Assembly (NCBI GenBank): GCA_020632925.1
Contig: JACKER010000008.1
Location: forward strand, 310,001 to 374,000
Source: Alphaproteobacteria bacterium
GTDB taxonomy: Bacteria > Myxococcota_A > UBA796 > GCA-2862545
Reading direction: 5' to 3'
Length of the DNA stretch: 64,000 nt
Part shown: positions 46,055-56,264 of the stretch, in pieces
How positions within the stretch are numbered: the stretch's first letter is position 1
Layout: each line of letters starts with the position of its first letter
Translations under genes and position numbers: made by a program
The notes under the pieces: model-generated
What the model saw: the letters and a program-made list of their open reading frames with translations, nothing else
What the model was told of the DNA's origin: nothing
Database searches by the model: none

Positions 46055-46721
46055 GTTGCATTCCGGCCACCTTGCCCGGCCATCCCCACCGCGGTGCACG
46101 CCTCATGTTGCACTCCGACCACCTTGCCCGGCCATCCCCGGTGGTTTGCATCGACGCCGGAGGCAAGCGGGGTCGAATGCAACCGATCACCGTGGTTCGC
46201 GGACACTTCCGGCCCCACCCACCACGAGAATCCAGGTTCCATCGTCGCGGCAGTCCGCAGATGTTGCATAGGAGGCACCTTGCCTCCCGCCGCGTTGCAT
46301 TCCGGCCACCTTGCCCGGCCATCCCCAGCGCGATGCACGCCTCATGTTGCATTCGGGCCACCTTGCCCGGCCATCCCCAGCGCGGTGCACGCCCCGTGTT
46401 GCATTCGGGCCACCTTGCCCGGCCATCCCCGGTCGCCTGCAACGACGGCGGAGGCAAGTGGGGTCGAATGCAACCGATCACCGTGGTTCGAGGACAGTCC
46501 CGGCCCCGTCCACCACGAGAACCCAGGTTCCCTCGTCGCGGCAGTCCGCAGATGTTGCATAGGAGGCACCTTGCCTCCCGCCGCGTTGCATTCGGACCAC
46601 CTTGCCCGGCCATCCCCACCGCGATGCACGCCTCGTGTTGCATTCGGGCCACCTTGCCCAGCCATCCCCAGCGTGATGCACGCCCCGTGTTGCACTCGGG
46701 CCACCTTGCCCGGCCATCCCC
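46055..46721. repeat. Hierarchical direct-repeat array (52-bp units within a 187-bp higher-order unit)
   Basis: Eight units begin GTTGCA at 46055, 46107, 46294, 46346, 46398, 46585, 46637 and 46689, sharing CACCTTGCCCGGCCATCCCC (seventh copy CCCAGCC). Full units are 52 bp. Copies 2 and 5 are cut after about 33 bp and followed by a nearly identical 154-bp linker, each giving exactly 187 bp to the next copy. The eighth copy is also cut. Each linker has a perfect GGAGGCA-CCT-TGCCTCC hairpin (46271-46287; 46562-46578) and an inverted GAATGCAAC. The array fills the space between ssnA and the PLP gene. Confidence 0.9.
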
Positions 46722-46744
46722 CTGTGTCTGGAACGAGCATCGTC

Positions 46745-46774
46745 GGGAGCGGGAGCGGGGCGGGAGCGGGCGGG
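46745..46774 (+). promoter_or_regulatory. G-rich tract with G-quadruplex potential upstream of PLP gene
   Basis: Four or more GGG runs separated by AGC or C (GGGAGCGGGAGCGGGGCGGG begins at 46745) lie 24-53 bases before the candidate start at 46798. This fits an intramolecular G-quadruplex pattern and could influence expression. Inference from sequence only. Confidence 0.4.
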
Positions 46775-46797
46775 ATAGAGGCTGGGCGGAGGGCCAC

Positions 46798-48042
<1,245 letters not shown>

Positions 48043-48046
<4 letters not shown>

Positions 48047-48300
48047 GCGCGGGCGAGACCTTCGCGGGCCAGATGCTCGCCGCCGCCACCGACCACCTGC
48101 TGGAGCTCGATCAGCACGACAAGGAGCGCATCTTCAACCTCGGCTACTTCACCTGGGTGGAGCAGCAGGGGGTGGATGTGGCGGACTTCCGCGCGCGCAA
48201 GCACCAGCGCTTCTGGCGGGGCCTGCGCGAGATCGTCCCCGCCTGGGACGCGATGATCGAGGCCTTCAACGCGGAGACCGGGGCGCTGGCGGCATGGTGA
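48043..48300 (+). CDS. Small hypothetical protein between two PLP enzyme genes
   Basis: A protein of 85 residues from a GTG overlapping the upstream stop (GTGA). Helical and charged, with a FNLGYFTWVEQQGVDVADF core and an aromatic QRFWRGL. Its own stop overlaps the ATG/GTG of the next gene. The tight coupling on both sides suggests a partner subunit or chaperone of the PLP enzymes. No known domain recognised. Confidence 0.75.
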
Positions 48301-49513
48301 GCGCGCTGGTCTGCCACGGGTGCGGCCAGCACTTCGACCCCACGGAGGTCCTCGCCTTCGCCTGCCCCGCCGCCCGCCCCGGCGACGACGTGGACCACGT
48401 GCTGGAGCCCGTCCTCGAGGGTCGGTCCTGGCCCACCGGCCGCGAGAGCAACCCCTTCCTGCGCCATCGGTCGCTCACGCTGGCGTCGCGCCTGGTCGAC
48501 GACGCCGTCCTCGTCGGCATCGTGGAGGAGCTGGACGCCGCCGTCGCGCAGGTGGACGGCGCCGGCTTCCGCGTCACCCCCTGGACGCTGTGCGAGCCGC
48601 TCGGGTGCTGGGTCAAGGACGAGACGGGCAACGTCGCGGGCAGCCACAAGGGGCGCCACCTGATGGGGGTCATGATCTACCTCCGCGCGCTCGAGGTGTG
48701 TGGTCGCCTGGATCGGCGCCGCCCGCTCGCCATCGCGTCCTGCGGCAACGCGGCGCTCGCGGCTGGCGGGTGATCGCGCGGGCGGCGGACTGGCCACTGC
48801 AGGTCTATGTCCCGACCGACGCCGAGGAGCACGTGCTCCAGCGCCTGGCCACCCTCGGCGCCGAGATCCACGTCTGCCCGCGCGACCCCGCCGTCCCCGG
48901 CGACCCCGCCGTGCACGCGTTCCGCAAGGCGTTGGAGCGAGGGGCGCTCCCGTTCTCGGTCCAGGGGGACGTGTGCGGCATCGCGGTGGAGGGCGGGCGC
49001 ACGCTCGGCTGGGAGCTCGCCGACCAGGGCCCGCTCCCGGACGCGCTGTTCGTGCAGGTGGGCGGCGGTGCCCTCGCGAGCGCCGTCTGGCAGGGGCTGC
49101 GCGACGCACGAGCGCTCGGTCTCGTCGACCGCCTCCCCCGGCTGTACACCGTGCAGACCGAGGGCGCCTGGCCGCTGCGCCGAGCGTGGCAGAGCCTGGA
49201 CGACCGCGACCTCGAGCGGGCCGCCCGCGAGCGCTCCCGGCACATGTGGCCCTGGGAGACGCCACCGCACAGCGTCGCGCACGGCATCCTGGACGACGAG
49301 ACCTACGACTGGTGGTCCTGCTGCCAGGGCATGCAAGAGACCGGCGGGGACGCGCTCGTGGTCGAAGAGGCCGCCCTGATCGCCGCGAACGAGGAGGCCC
49401 GCGCCGCCGGCTTCCTTGCCAGTCCCACCGGCAGCGCCGGGCTGGCGGGGCTCCGCTCGTTCCCGCTGCCACCGGGCTGGACGGCAGGGGTGCTCCTGAC
49501 GGGCCGGGGCTGA
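48294..49513 (+). pseudogene. Threonine synthase-like PLP-dependent enzyme, frameshifted in the middle
   Basis: Starts ATG 48294 (or GTG 48297), overlapping the small upstream gene. N-terminal CHGC motif, then a PLP-lysine segment NVAGSHKGRHLMGV. The first frame ends at a TGA (48771-48773) just after IASCGNAALA. The continuation VIARAADWPLQVYVPTDAEE to LLTGRG runs in another frame to 49513, with the phosphate-binding QVGGGALASAVW. The two halves join as one threonine-synthase/cysteine-synthase-like fold, so a single indel near 48766 splits it. The last 42 bases are duplicated in inverted orientation at 50174-50215. Confidence 0.8.
49472..49513 (+). repeat. Inverted repeat, left arm (3' end of PLP gene)
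   Basis: These 42 bases encode the C-terminus of the PLP enzyme and recur in inverted orientation at 50174-50215 with two mismatches. Weaker similarity continues about 12 bases inward. The arms bracket one gene (49600-50172). Confidence 0.75.
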
Positions 49514-49599
49514 GATGAAGCGTCCGTCAGCCGAAGTGATGGCTGCTCACTGAACCACGCCCTCAGCGGGGAACGGACCACACCCTCACCTGAGTGCCG

Positions 49600-50172
49600 T
49601 CAGCGACCCATCAGCTCGCGTGCGCGAGTCATCTCGGTCGCCAGGTAGTCGTTCAACGCCTTCGGTCGAACCGCGAAAACCACGTACCAGTCGTCGTTCA
49701 GGCTCGTGTTGGCCACGGTCACGAGCTCCGGGGCCGCGGGCTCCGCCGACAGACCACAGGTGGCGTCCAGCTCCGGGTGCCGTTTCATGGCGTCGTCCTC
49801 GTCGATGGAGATGCCCACGAGACACGGGAAGGTCTCGCAGCTGACGACGAGCTCGCGCTCCGCGACGTCGGGGCATCGTTCGAGGACACTCTGTAGCCAC
49901 GCCTCTACAGCGTCCTCCGCGTACCTGGGGTCGAGATCGTCCGGCGGCGGTGGTGGGCACTCGCAGTGGTGCGTCTCGACGCAGGCTTCGACGGGCGCCG
50001 GCTCGACGGGAGGGACGGGTGGACAGTCGGCGGGGACGGGTGGACAGTCGGCGGGGACCACGTGTTCCTGCACTGGCTCAGGTACGGGTACGGGTGTGGG
50101 GATCTGTCGGCCCAGGAGGAACCCGGCCGCACCGACGACGACCCACGACCCGGCCACCAGAGCGCGCCTCAT
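49600..50172 (-). CDS. Pro-rich, membrane-anchored or secreted hypothetical protein
   Basis: A protein of 190 residues with an N-terminal hydrophobic segment (LVAGSWVVVGAAGFLLG), a Pro/Val-rich stalk containing a duplicated 21-bp unit (ADCPPVP twice), a Cys cluster (HHCECPPPPP), and a C-terminal domain with SCETFPCLVGISIDEDD. The cysteines suggest disulfides outside the cytoplasm. It is bracketed by 42-bp inverted repeats and is unrelated to the purine cluster around it, so it looks inserted. Function unknown. Confidence 0.75.
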   Translation of the reverse strand: MRRALVAGSWVVVGAAGFLLGRQIPTPVPVPEPVQEHVVPADCPPVPADCPPVPPVEPAPVEACVETHHCECPPPPPDDLDPRYAEDAVEAWLQSVLERCPDVAERELVVSCETFPCLVGISIDEDDAMKRHPELDATCGLSAEPAAPELVTVANTSLNDDWYVVFAVRPKALNDYLATEMTRARELMGR

Positions 50173-50173
50173 G

Positions 50174-50215
50174 TCAGCCCCGGCCCGTCAGGAGCATGCC
50201 TGCCGTCCAGCCCGG
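50174..50215 (-). repeat. Inverted repeat, right arm (copy of PLP gene 3' end)
   Basis: Inverted copy of 49472-49513, directly before the ATG of the Pro-rich protein gene (its start codon lies two bases away). The copied stretch stops abruptly at 50215, where the similarity to the PLP gene ends. Confidence 0.75.
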
Positions 50216-50333
50216 ACCCAGTATCCGATGGACTTCGATCCCGGCGTCCAAAACAATGGCTGATACGCCGTTCTCGTGCATGGGTGCGTCGCCGGTGGTT
50301 GTAGGTGGCTTCGGGTCCACGGCGAGTATGGAT

Positions 50334-50483
50334 CACGCAGAGCCCGCTGAGACGCAGAGAAGGGAGAGGCGAGGCGAACGATTGCCCGATGCTGGGACAC
50401 CAGGAACTCATCCGGGAGTGGTGCGGCGGTAGCGGGCCTTGGACAAGTCGCTGACCTCTCTGCGTCTCAGCGAGCTCTGCGTG
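50334..50483. repeat. MITE-like element A (150 bp)
   Basis: Terminal inverted repeats of 26 bp with one mismatch: CACGCAGAGCCCGCTGAG... (50334-50359) and its complement ending ...AGCTCTGCGTG (50458-50483). No open frame of interest inside. The rest of the gap 50216-50530 shows nothing else recognisable. A related element with CGCGGAG-type ends is at 55264-55564, and the two bracket the ygeY-ygeW-ygfK genes. Confidence 0.75.
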
Positions 50484-50530
50484 ACCCCATCCCACGAGCG
50501 ACCGGGTCGTGGGTCACACCGGGGCTCCCC

Positions 50531-52073
50531 TCACCCCCTCTGGGCGAAGACGCTGGGGAAGCGGGCCAGGAAGGCGATGACGTGCTGCAGCTCGCGGGTG
50601 TCCACGCACTCGCCGATCTTGTGCGTGTTCTGCTCGATGCCGGGGCCGAAGCCGAACATGGGTGGGTGCTCCCAGGCGCCCGCCTGCACCCAGCCCTTGC
50701 GCTCGGTGGCCGCGATGCCGTGCTCACCGCGCCGCACCGGGTACCCCACCCCGTCGGTGCTGAAGATCCACCGATCGACGCGGGCCTCCTTGCGCAGGTG
50801 CCCGCCCGTCCGCGGACCGTCCTCGATCGCGGGCGAGACCACCTTCCCGTAGGTCGCGACCGCGGCCTGGATGGCGGGGTGCTCCTCGGGGGTCACCCAG
50901 CCCATGGTAGATCTGCGGGTTGCCGGGGACGTAGCCGCGCCAGGTCGGCTGGTCGTAGACGGGGACGGTCACGCTCACGCCGAGCCCGGCTGCACGCGCG
51001 GCGGCCACCGCAGGCAACGCCTCCACGGCCGCCCGCGCCTCCTCCGGGTCCTCCCCCACCGTCAGGCGGCGGTCGAAGCGGAAGGTGAACGTGTCGGGGA
51101 CAGCGCAGTCGCTGGGGCTGTCGAGCACCGCCCACGACGCCGTGCGCGTCCCGTGGCCGAGGAAGGCGTCGTCCAGGAAGCCCTGCCGCGCGTCGTACCG
51201 GGCGGTCGCCTCCACCAGGATGCGCGCCCCCCACTCGAGCGGGTTCAGCCCCTCCCAGGGCATCGAGCCATGGCAGGACCGACCCACCACGGCCACCTCG
51301 ATCTGCATCCGGCCGCGCTGCCCGCGGTAGATGCCGAGCGCGCCCTTGCGGCTGTCGCCCGTGCCCTCGGTCAGGATGACCACGTCCGGCACGAGCTCCG
51401 CAGGGGCGCCGGGCAGCACCTGCTGCATCACGTGCATGGGGCCCGCGCCGTCGTTGTCCTCCTCGGCCGCCGTCGCGTACGCCCGGACGATCACGCCGCG
51501 CAGCGCACCCTCGGGCGCGAGCTCGAGCAGGATGCGGGTGGCGACGACCTCCGCGACCACGCCGCCGAGCTGATCCGCCGAGCCCCGGCCGAACAGCACG
51601 TGGCCCAGCTCCTCCTCGCCGGGCAGCCAGCCGAGCTCGCGCCGCAGGAAGCCCTGGTCCATCCGGCTCGCGTCCACGAGCCCGTCGTACGCGTCCACGC
51701 CGCCGCCGATCTTGTCGCGCCAGGCGTCCCGCAGGGCCTTGACCGTGTCCGAGTGGCCGTCGAGGTAGACCACCTTCTTGTCGGCAGGATCGATGCCGTC
51801 GTCGGGGTCGGACACCGTCCACACGAGGTTGCCATAGGCGTCGAAGCCCACGTCCCCGGCGTCACGCACCGCACCGATCTCCACGATGGTGCGCGCGAGG
51901 TACTCGAGGCGCGGGCCCTCGTGATTGGACAGCCCGCAGCGCGGGTCGCCGCCCTGGTCGACGGGACGATCCACGTGGTCGGCGGGGATGCGGATACACT
52001 CCGCGAGGATGCTGCGTGCGAGCGGCAGATCGCGCGCGGCGAGGGCCGCCACCCTCTGGTCGAGATCACTCAC
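50531..52073 (-). pseudogene. ygeY: YgeY-like selenium-linked M20 hydrolase, frameshifted near the C-terminus
   Basis: GTG start at 52073 overlaps the ygeW stop (GTGA). The M20-family features are LDGHSDTV, a GRGSADQLGG, EEDNDG and the YgeY-typical YRGQRGRMQIEV with SCHGSMPWEG and FRFDRRLTVGED. The frame breaks near 50903 after NPQIY. The true C-terminus (WVTPEEHPAIQAAV, WIFSTDGVGY, GFGPGIEQ) continues in another frame to the TGA at 50531. In the purine pathway YgeY is a peptidase-like hydrolase acting on a carbamoylated or amidated intermediate. A single-base indel splits the gene. Confidence 0.85.
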
Positions 52074-53200
52074 GGGGACTCCAGCTCGCGGAGGCGCTTC
52101 GCCAGCGACGGGACCTTGGCGCCCGCGAGCAGCGCCATGATCACGTAGACCTTCCAGTTCGCCTCCTGCGCCAGCGAGACCCGGAAGCGCTCGAGCACGC
52201 CGTGGCTCACCTCGGCGCCGATGTCGGCCGGGAGGCAGTGCATGTACAGCGCGTCCGCCGTCAGCCCCATGCGCCGTTCGTCGCAGATCCAGTCGGTGTG
52301 CCGCGCGTTGTTCGCCAGGCAGCGCTGCTCGATGGCCGCCATGCCCGCCTTGTCGCCCGCGCGGTTCGCGGCCACCCGCTCCAGCATCAGCGCGTGCGGC
52401 CCCCAGCTCTTGGGGTAGACCACGTCCGCGTCGGCGAAGGCGGCGTCCATGTCGTGCACCACGCGGAAGGAGCCGCCCGAGGCCGACGAGAAGCGGTGTG
52501 CCTGCTCGACCGGCTCGTCGAGGAGGGTGTACCCCTCGGGGTGGGCGAGCGTGACGTGGGCACCGAAGCGCGTCATCAGCGAGATCAGCCCCTGGGGTAC
52601 CGAGAGCGGCTTGGCGTAGCTCGGGGAGTAGGCCCAGGAGACCGTGATCCTCTTGCCGGCGAGCCCGTCGGGGAAGCGCTGCCGCAGGTGGAGCAGGTCG
52701 GCGAGCGACTGCGTCGGGTGGTCCACGTCGCACTGGAGGTTGACGATGGGCACGGAGCGGCGGTCGCCCGTGGCCTGCAGGTAGTCGTCGATGCCGCGCT
52801 TCACGTCCCCCATGAAGGCGTTGCCCTCGCCGAGGATGAGATCGTGGCGGATGCCGAGCGCGTGGGCGTTCATGCCCAGCATCGCGCCGGTCTCCTCGGC
52901 CGTCTCGCCGTGCGCGACCTGCGTGCTGCTGCCGTCGACGATGACCGGCGTCATCCCGAGGCGCGCGGCCGCCCCCGCCCAGGCGCTCTTCGTGCGCGTC
53001 GAGTTGTCGAAGAAGACGGCGTAGGCGAGCTCCTGGGGGCACAAGGGCGTCCGGACACCCGCCCGGTCGAGCGCGGCGAAGGCCTCCGCGAGCGAGACGA
53101 CGGCGGCGATGCGCTCGTCGGACGCGGAGGCGGTCGTGAGCAGGCTCTGGCCGAGGAGGGCGTCGAGCGCGGTGTCGTCGAGCGAGGCGAGCTGTGGCAT
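52070..53200 (-). CDS. ygeW: YgeW-like knotted carbamoyltransferase
   Basis: A protein of 376 residues. The ATG at 53200 follows AGGAGG. Carbamoyl-phosphate loop NSTRTKSAW, then QVAHGETAEETGAM, the very conserved VNLQCDVDHPTQSLADL, SWAYSPSYAKPLSVPQG and the C-terminal YMHCLPADI. These are the marks of the YgeW knotted carbamoyltransferase family. It is intact and overlaps the ygeY start, with a gap of nine bases from ygfK. In purine catabolism it works with YgeX/YgeY to release carbamoyl phosphate from a diamino intermediate. Confidence 0.93.
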   Translation of the reverse strand: MPQLASLDDTALDALLGQSLLTTASASDERIAAVVSLAEAFAALDRAGVRTPLCPQELAYAVFFDNSTRTKSAWAGAAARLGMTPVIVDGSSTQVAHGETAEETGAMLGMNAHALGIRHDLILGEGNAFMGDVKRGIDDYLQATGDRRSVPIVNLQCDVDHPTQSLADLLHLRQRFPDGLAGKRITVSWAYSPSYAKPLSVPQGLISLMTRFGAHVTLAHPEGYTLLDEPVEQAHRFSSASGGSFRVVHDMDAAFADADVVYPKSWGPHALMLERVAANRAGDKAGMAAIEQRCLANNARHTDWICDERRMGLTADALYMHCLPADIGAEVSHGVLERFRVSLAQEANWKVYVIMALLAGAKVPSLAKRLRELESP

Positions 53201-53209
53201 GGCGCCCTC

Positions 53210-55233
53210 CTATGTCGATCCGACGGTGGCGACGTACGAGATCCTGCCGCTCTCGAGGACGGCGCGCCGGAGGGCGTCGAGGAGCACGGCCGGCCCGAGG
53301 TCCACGCGCCCCGCCGCCGTACCCGCCAGCGTCCCCGCGGGATCCGAGGGCACGAAGGAGAGCGCGACGCCCTCACCGTCGACGTGCAGGCGCTCCCCTT
53401 CCCGCCGCACGTGCCACGCCCGCCCGTCCATGCGCCCCAGGCCTCCACCCCCGCGACGTGCAGCGCATCGGCCTCGTCGGCCCGCCAGCGCTCCAGGCTC
53501 CCGTGGAAGCGCGCCTTGAGGTGGTAGGGCCCGCCGAGCTCGGGACAGAACACGTCGCAGTTGCCGCACGCGTTGCAGAAGTCCACGTAGTTCCCGATCT
53601 GGTGCTTCTTCCCGACCTGGACGGGTGGTCCGGCTCGACCTGCCACGCACCGCCCTCCTGCCACGCGACGAACGAGGGCAGCGGGCCCACCGGCAGGGGG
53701 AAGGTGAAGTTCGCGTCGTTGGGGCAGACCGGCAGGCACTTGTCGCAGCTCAGGCAGTCGAGCAGCACCAGCGTCGTGTCCACCTTGCGCGGCGGGCGGT
53801 CGTTCTCGGCGCGGGCGTACCGCGGGTCGGCGAGGAACCTGGTCGACGTAGCGCTCGGTGTTCAGCAGGCGCGCCGCGCTCACCCAGGCGCCGAAGTGCT
53901 CCCCCGCCGCGGCCCGCAGATCCCCACCATCCACCAGCGCCTCCCGGCAGGCGTCGGCGACCTCGGCGGGCAGCCCTGCCAGCGCGTTCCCCGCCTGGCC
54001 GTGGGCGAGCAGCGTCCACGTCGGCACGTCGCGCGCTCCGACCGCGTCCCAGCGCCGGGCGAGGTGCTGGAAGTAGGTGATGCCGCGCCCGTAGCCCTGG
54101 GGCTGGAGGAAGTCGCTGCACACGGTGACCGGCACGATGCCGAGCGACACGGCGTCCGCGAAGTTCTGGCGGTCGATGCCGGCCGAGAACGAGATCGGGA
54201 AGCGGTCTCCGAAGACCCGCCGGAAGCGGCGGACGAGCTCCATCGCGAGCACGTGTAGCGGCGGGCCCGAGAGGTACATCAGCTCCTCGGACGCCGGGAA
54301 GAAGCCGCGGGTGTTGCGTACGATCTGGGTGTTCGTGAACTTCACGCCGAACCCGCGCCCGAGCCGGTCCGCCACGTCCCCCAGGCGCCCCACGAAGCCG
54401 ACCATCTGGTCCCACTGCGTGTCGGCGTCGTACGCGTGGTCGGGCACCTCGAGGTCGTAGCCCAGCACGTCGTTGAGCAGGTGGCGACCGTCCCGCTTGC
54501 CGAGCAGCGTCGGGTTGAGCTTCACGACACAGTCGATGCCGTAGGTGTGCAACAGCCAGTCGATGATGCGCTCGATCTCGTCGGGCGGGCAGCCGTGGAA
54601 CGTCGACAGCGTCAGGCTGCCCGAGAGGCGGGTGGGGAACGGTAGATCCCGGAGCGACCCGAGTGATGCTGGCAGCCGCGCGCGCTGCGCCTCGATGGTG
54701 GCGGAGGCGTCGAGCATGCCCTCCATGAACGCGCGTACCGGGTCGCTCTGGATGCCGGCCAGGTCGTAGCCGACGCTCATGTCGTAGTGCACGGCGTCGA
54801 AGCCGGGCGCCAGCGCGAGCGCGCCGCTGTGCCGCAGCATCTCGATGAGCATCGCCGCCTTCACGTACTCGTCGAGCGACTGCTCGAGCCGTAGCTCCTG
54901 CGACCACTCGACGTTGAACCCGACGGTCGCCATGTCGATGCACGGCCGCGGGATGACCAGCCGGTCGTTCACCTGGACGGTCTTGAGCTCGATGACGCGG
55001 CAGCCCGCGAGCCAGGCCAGCACGATGTTCTGTGCCATCTGCGTCTGGGGGCCGGCCGCGGGACCGAGCGGACCGCCGACGCGGTGCCCGTGGAAGTCCA
55101 CCGAGAGGTCGTGCGCAGGGTCTCCGAGGAAGAACCGGCTGCGCGGCAGGCCGAAGATCGCGTCCTCGGCCTGAAGCTCGCGGAACATGCGCGTCGCGAG
55201 GTGCTCGATCGGGTGGGGGATCAGCTCGGCCAT
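53210..55233 (-). pseudogene. ygfK: Short YgfK-like protein with about three frame breaks
   Basis: The N-terminal part (ATG 55233, MAELIPHP) is a DHOD/glutamate-synthase-like domain typical of YgfK: GPAAGPQTQMAQNIV, ELKTVQV, MSVGYDLAGIQ, FHGCPPDEIERI, VKLNPTLLG. The frame changes near 53845, 53620 and 53430. Joined in order, the parts give LLNTERYVDQV, LLDCLSCDKCLPVCPNDANF, VDFCNACGNCDVFCPELGGPYHLKARF and a tail to 53210, i.e. two [4Fe-4S] ferredoxin sites as at the YgfK C-terminus. The total is about 675 residues against about 1030 for E. coli YgfK. The central FAD/NAD(P) domain is absent, with helix and ferredoxin parts joined directly. Confidence 0.83.
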
Positions 55234-55263
55234 GACGTCCTCGGAGACAGGCCGAGGATGATA

Positions 55264-55564
55264 CACCGCGGAGCCCGCGGAGGACGCGGAGGACTGAGTG
55301 GACGGACGTACTGGGCTGCTCGAGTCGATCTGGCGCACGGGCTCACCGAGCGTGGAGTCGGCGTGGAACGGCAGAAGTCGTTGCCCGCTCGGTATCGCGG
55401 CACGCAGCTGCTCACGCACCTTCGGCGGACCATCACGTCGGCCTGTTGCTGAACTTCAACGTGGTCTTATGAAGGACGGTATTCGGCGAATGGTGTGCGA
55501 GGCGCGCCACCGACGGGAGTGACGCCGCGGCCGCTCCTCCGTGTCCTCCGCGTTCTCCGCGGTG
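55264..55564. repeat. MITE-like element B (301 bp)
   Basis: Ends are 30-bp inverted repeats with a few mismatches: CACCGCGGAGCCCGCGGAGG... (55264-55293) and ...CGTTCTCCGCGGTG (55535-55564). The interior includes CCTGTTGCTGAACTTCAA (55442-55459), reminiscent of the AGCAGG/TGCTGAA elements. No protein-coding frame with support. The gap 55565-55652 holds nothing recognisable. Confidence 0.7.
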
Positions 55565-55652
55565 AGTTCGAGTGGTTCCGTCTCCAGCGGCTCTCGTTCC
55601 TCGCACCCGGACCGGCCCCCCGGCTGTCGCGTGTGCTGAGAGCGCGAGCGGG

Positions 55653-56255
55653 TCACCAGTCGGAGAAGTCCGTCCCGCGCACGGTCTCCACGAATTCCCC
55701 GAGCCACGCGACGAAGGTCTGCCCGCGCGGCGTCGGGGCGGGCGGCAGCCAGGCGCCGTGCTCGTCGACGAGCAGCGTGGACTCACCATACGCGGCGGCG
55801 TCCACGTCGAGCGTGTGGATGTGATCGGCGGGGTCGGCGCGGGTGTCGAACACGTGGAGCACGTCGGGCGCGTGCTTTCCTCCGGCGAACGCGAGCAGGT
55901 GGTTCCTTCCCGCGCGGATCGTGCGCGCCGCGCGTCCCACCCCCACCGGGAGGTCCGGCGTGCGGAGGAAGACGTGATCGCGCTGGACCCGGACGATGGT
56001 CGCGACGTCGAACACCCGGAACGCGACGTCGTCGAGCGGCGACCCGCCCCGGTACGCGATCGCCAGGCCGTCGTGGCGCCGCAGGAACGCGCGGTACTCC
56101 CCCGCCGGCCGGAACGCGAAGGTTCCGTGGTGGGGCTGGATGGCCGCGAACGCCGCGTCGATCGCCGCGTCCGTCAGCGGAGGACCGAGCCGCGCCTCGA
56201 CGTGCTCCTGCCCCGCGGACCAGGCCCCCAGAGCCTCCAACGCTTCGTCCAACAT
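55653..56255 (-). CDS. SMI1/KNR4-like (SUKH) domain protein
   Basis: A protein of 200 residues. The segment EYRAFLRRHDGLAI is characteristic of SMI1/KNR4-like proteins, and the following Asp/Gly-rich beta region (VAFRVFDVATI, HVFDTRADPADH) fits the fold. SUKH proteins are often immunity proteins against toxins, but no toxin gene is next to it. Nine bases from the next membrane-protein gene on the same strand. Another SUKH-like N-terminus occurs in the LRR protein at 58159-59463. Confidence 0.65.
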   Translation of the reverse strand: MLDEALEALGAWSAGQEHVEARLGPPLTDAAIDAAFAAIQPHHGTFAFRPAGEYRAFLRRHDGLAIAYRGGSPLDDVAFRVFDVATIVRVQRDHVFLRTPDLPVGVGRAARTIRAGRNHLLAFAGGKHAPDVLHVFDTRADPADHIHTLDVDAAAYGESTLLVDEHGAWLPPAPTPRGQTFVAWLGEFVETVRGTDFSDW

Positions 56256-56264
56256 GGCGGGAGG

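Noticed and set aside
46055..46721. CRISPR array or integron attC sites
   Set aside because: Units adjoin without unique spacers, are degenerate, and show no attC core boundaries or cas genes.
48760..48785. In-frame TGA as selenocysteine in the PLP gene
   Set aside because: The protein continues in a different frame, so an indel is required; no insertion element was looked for beyond this logic, and no family precedent is known to me.
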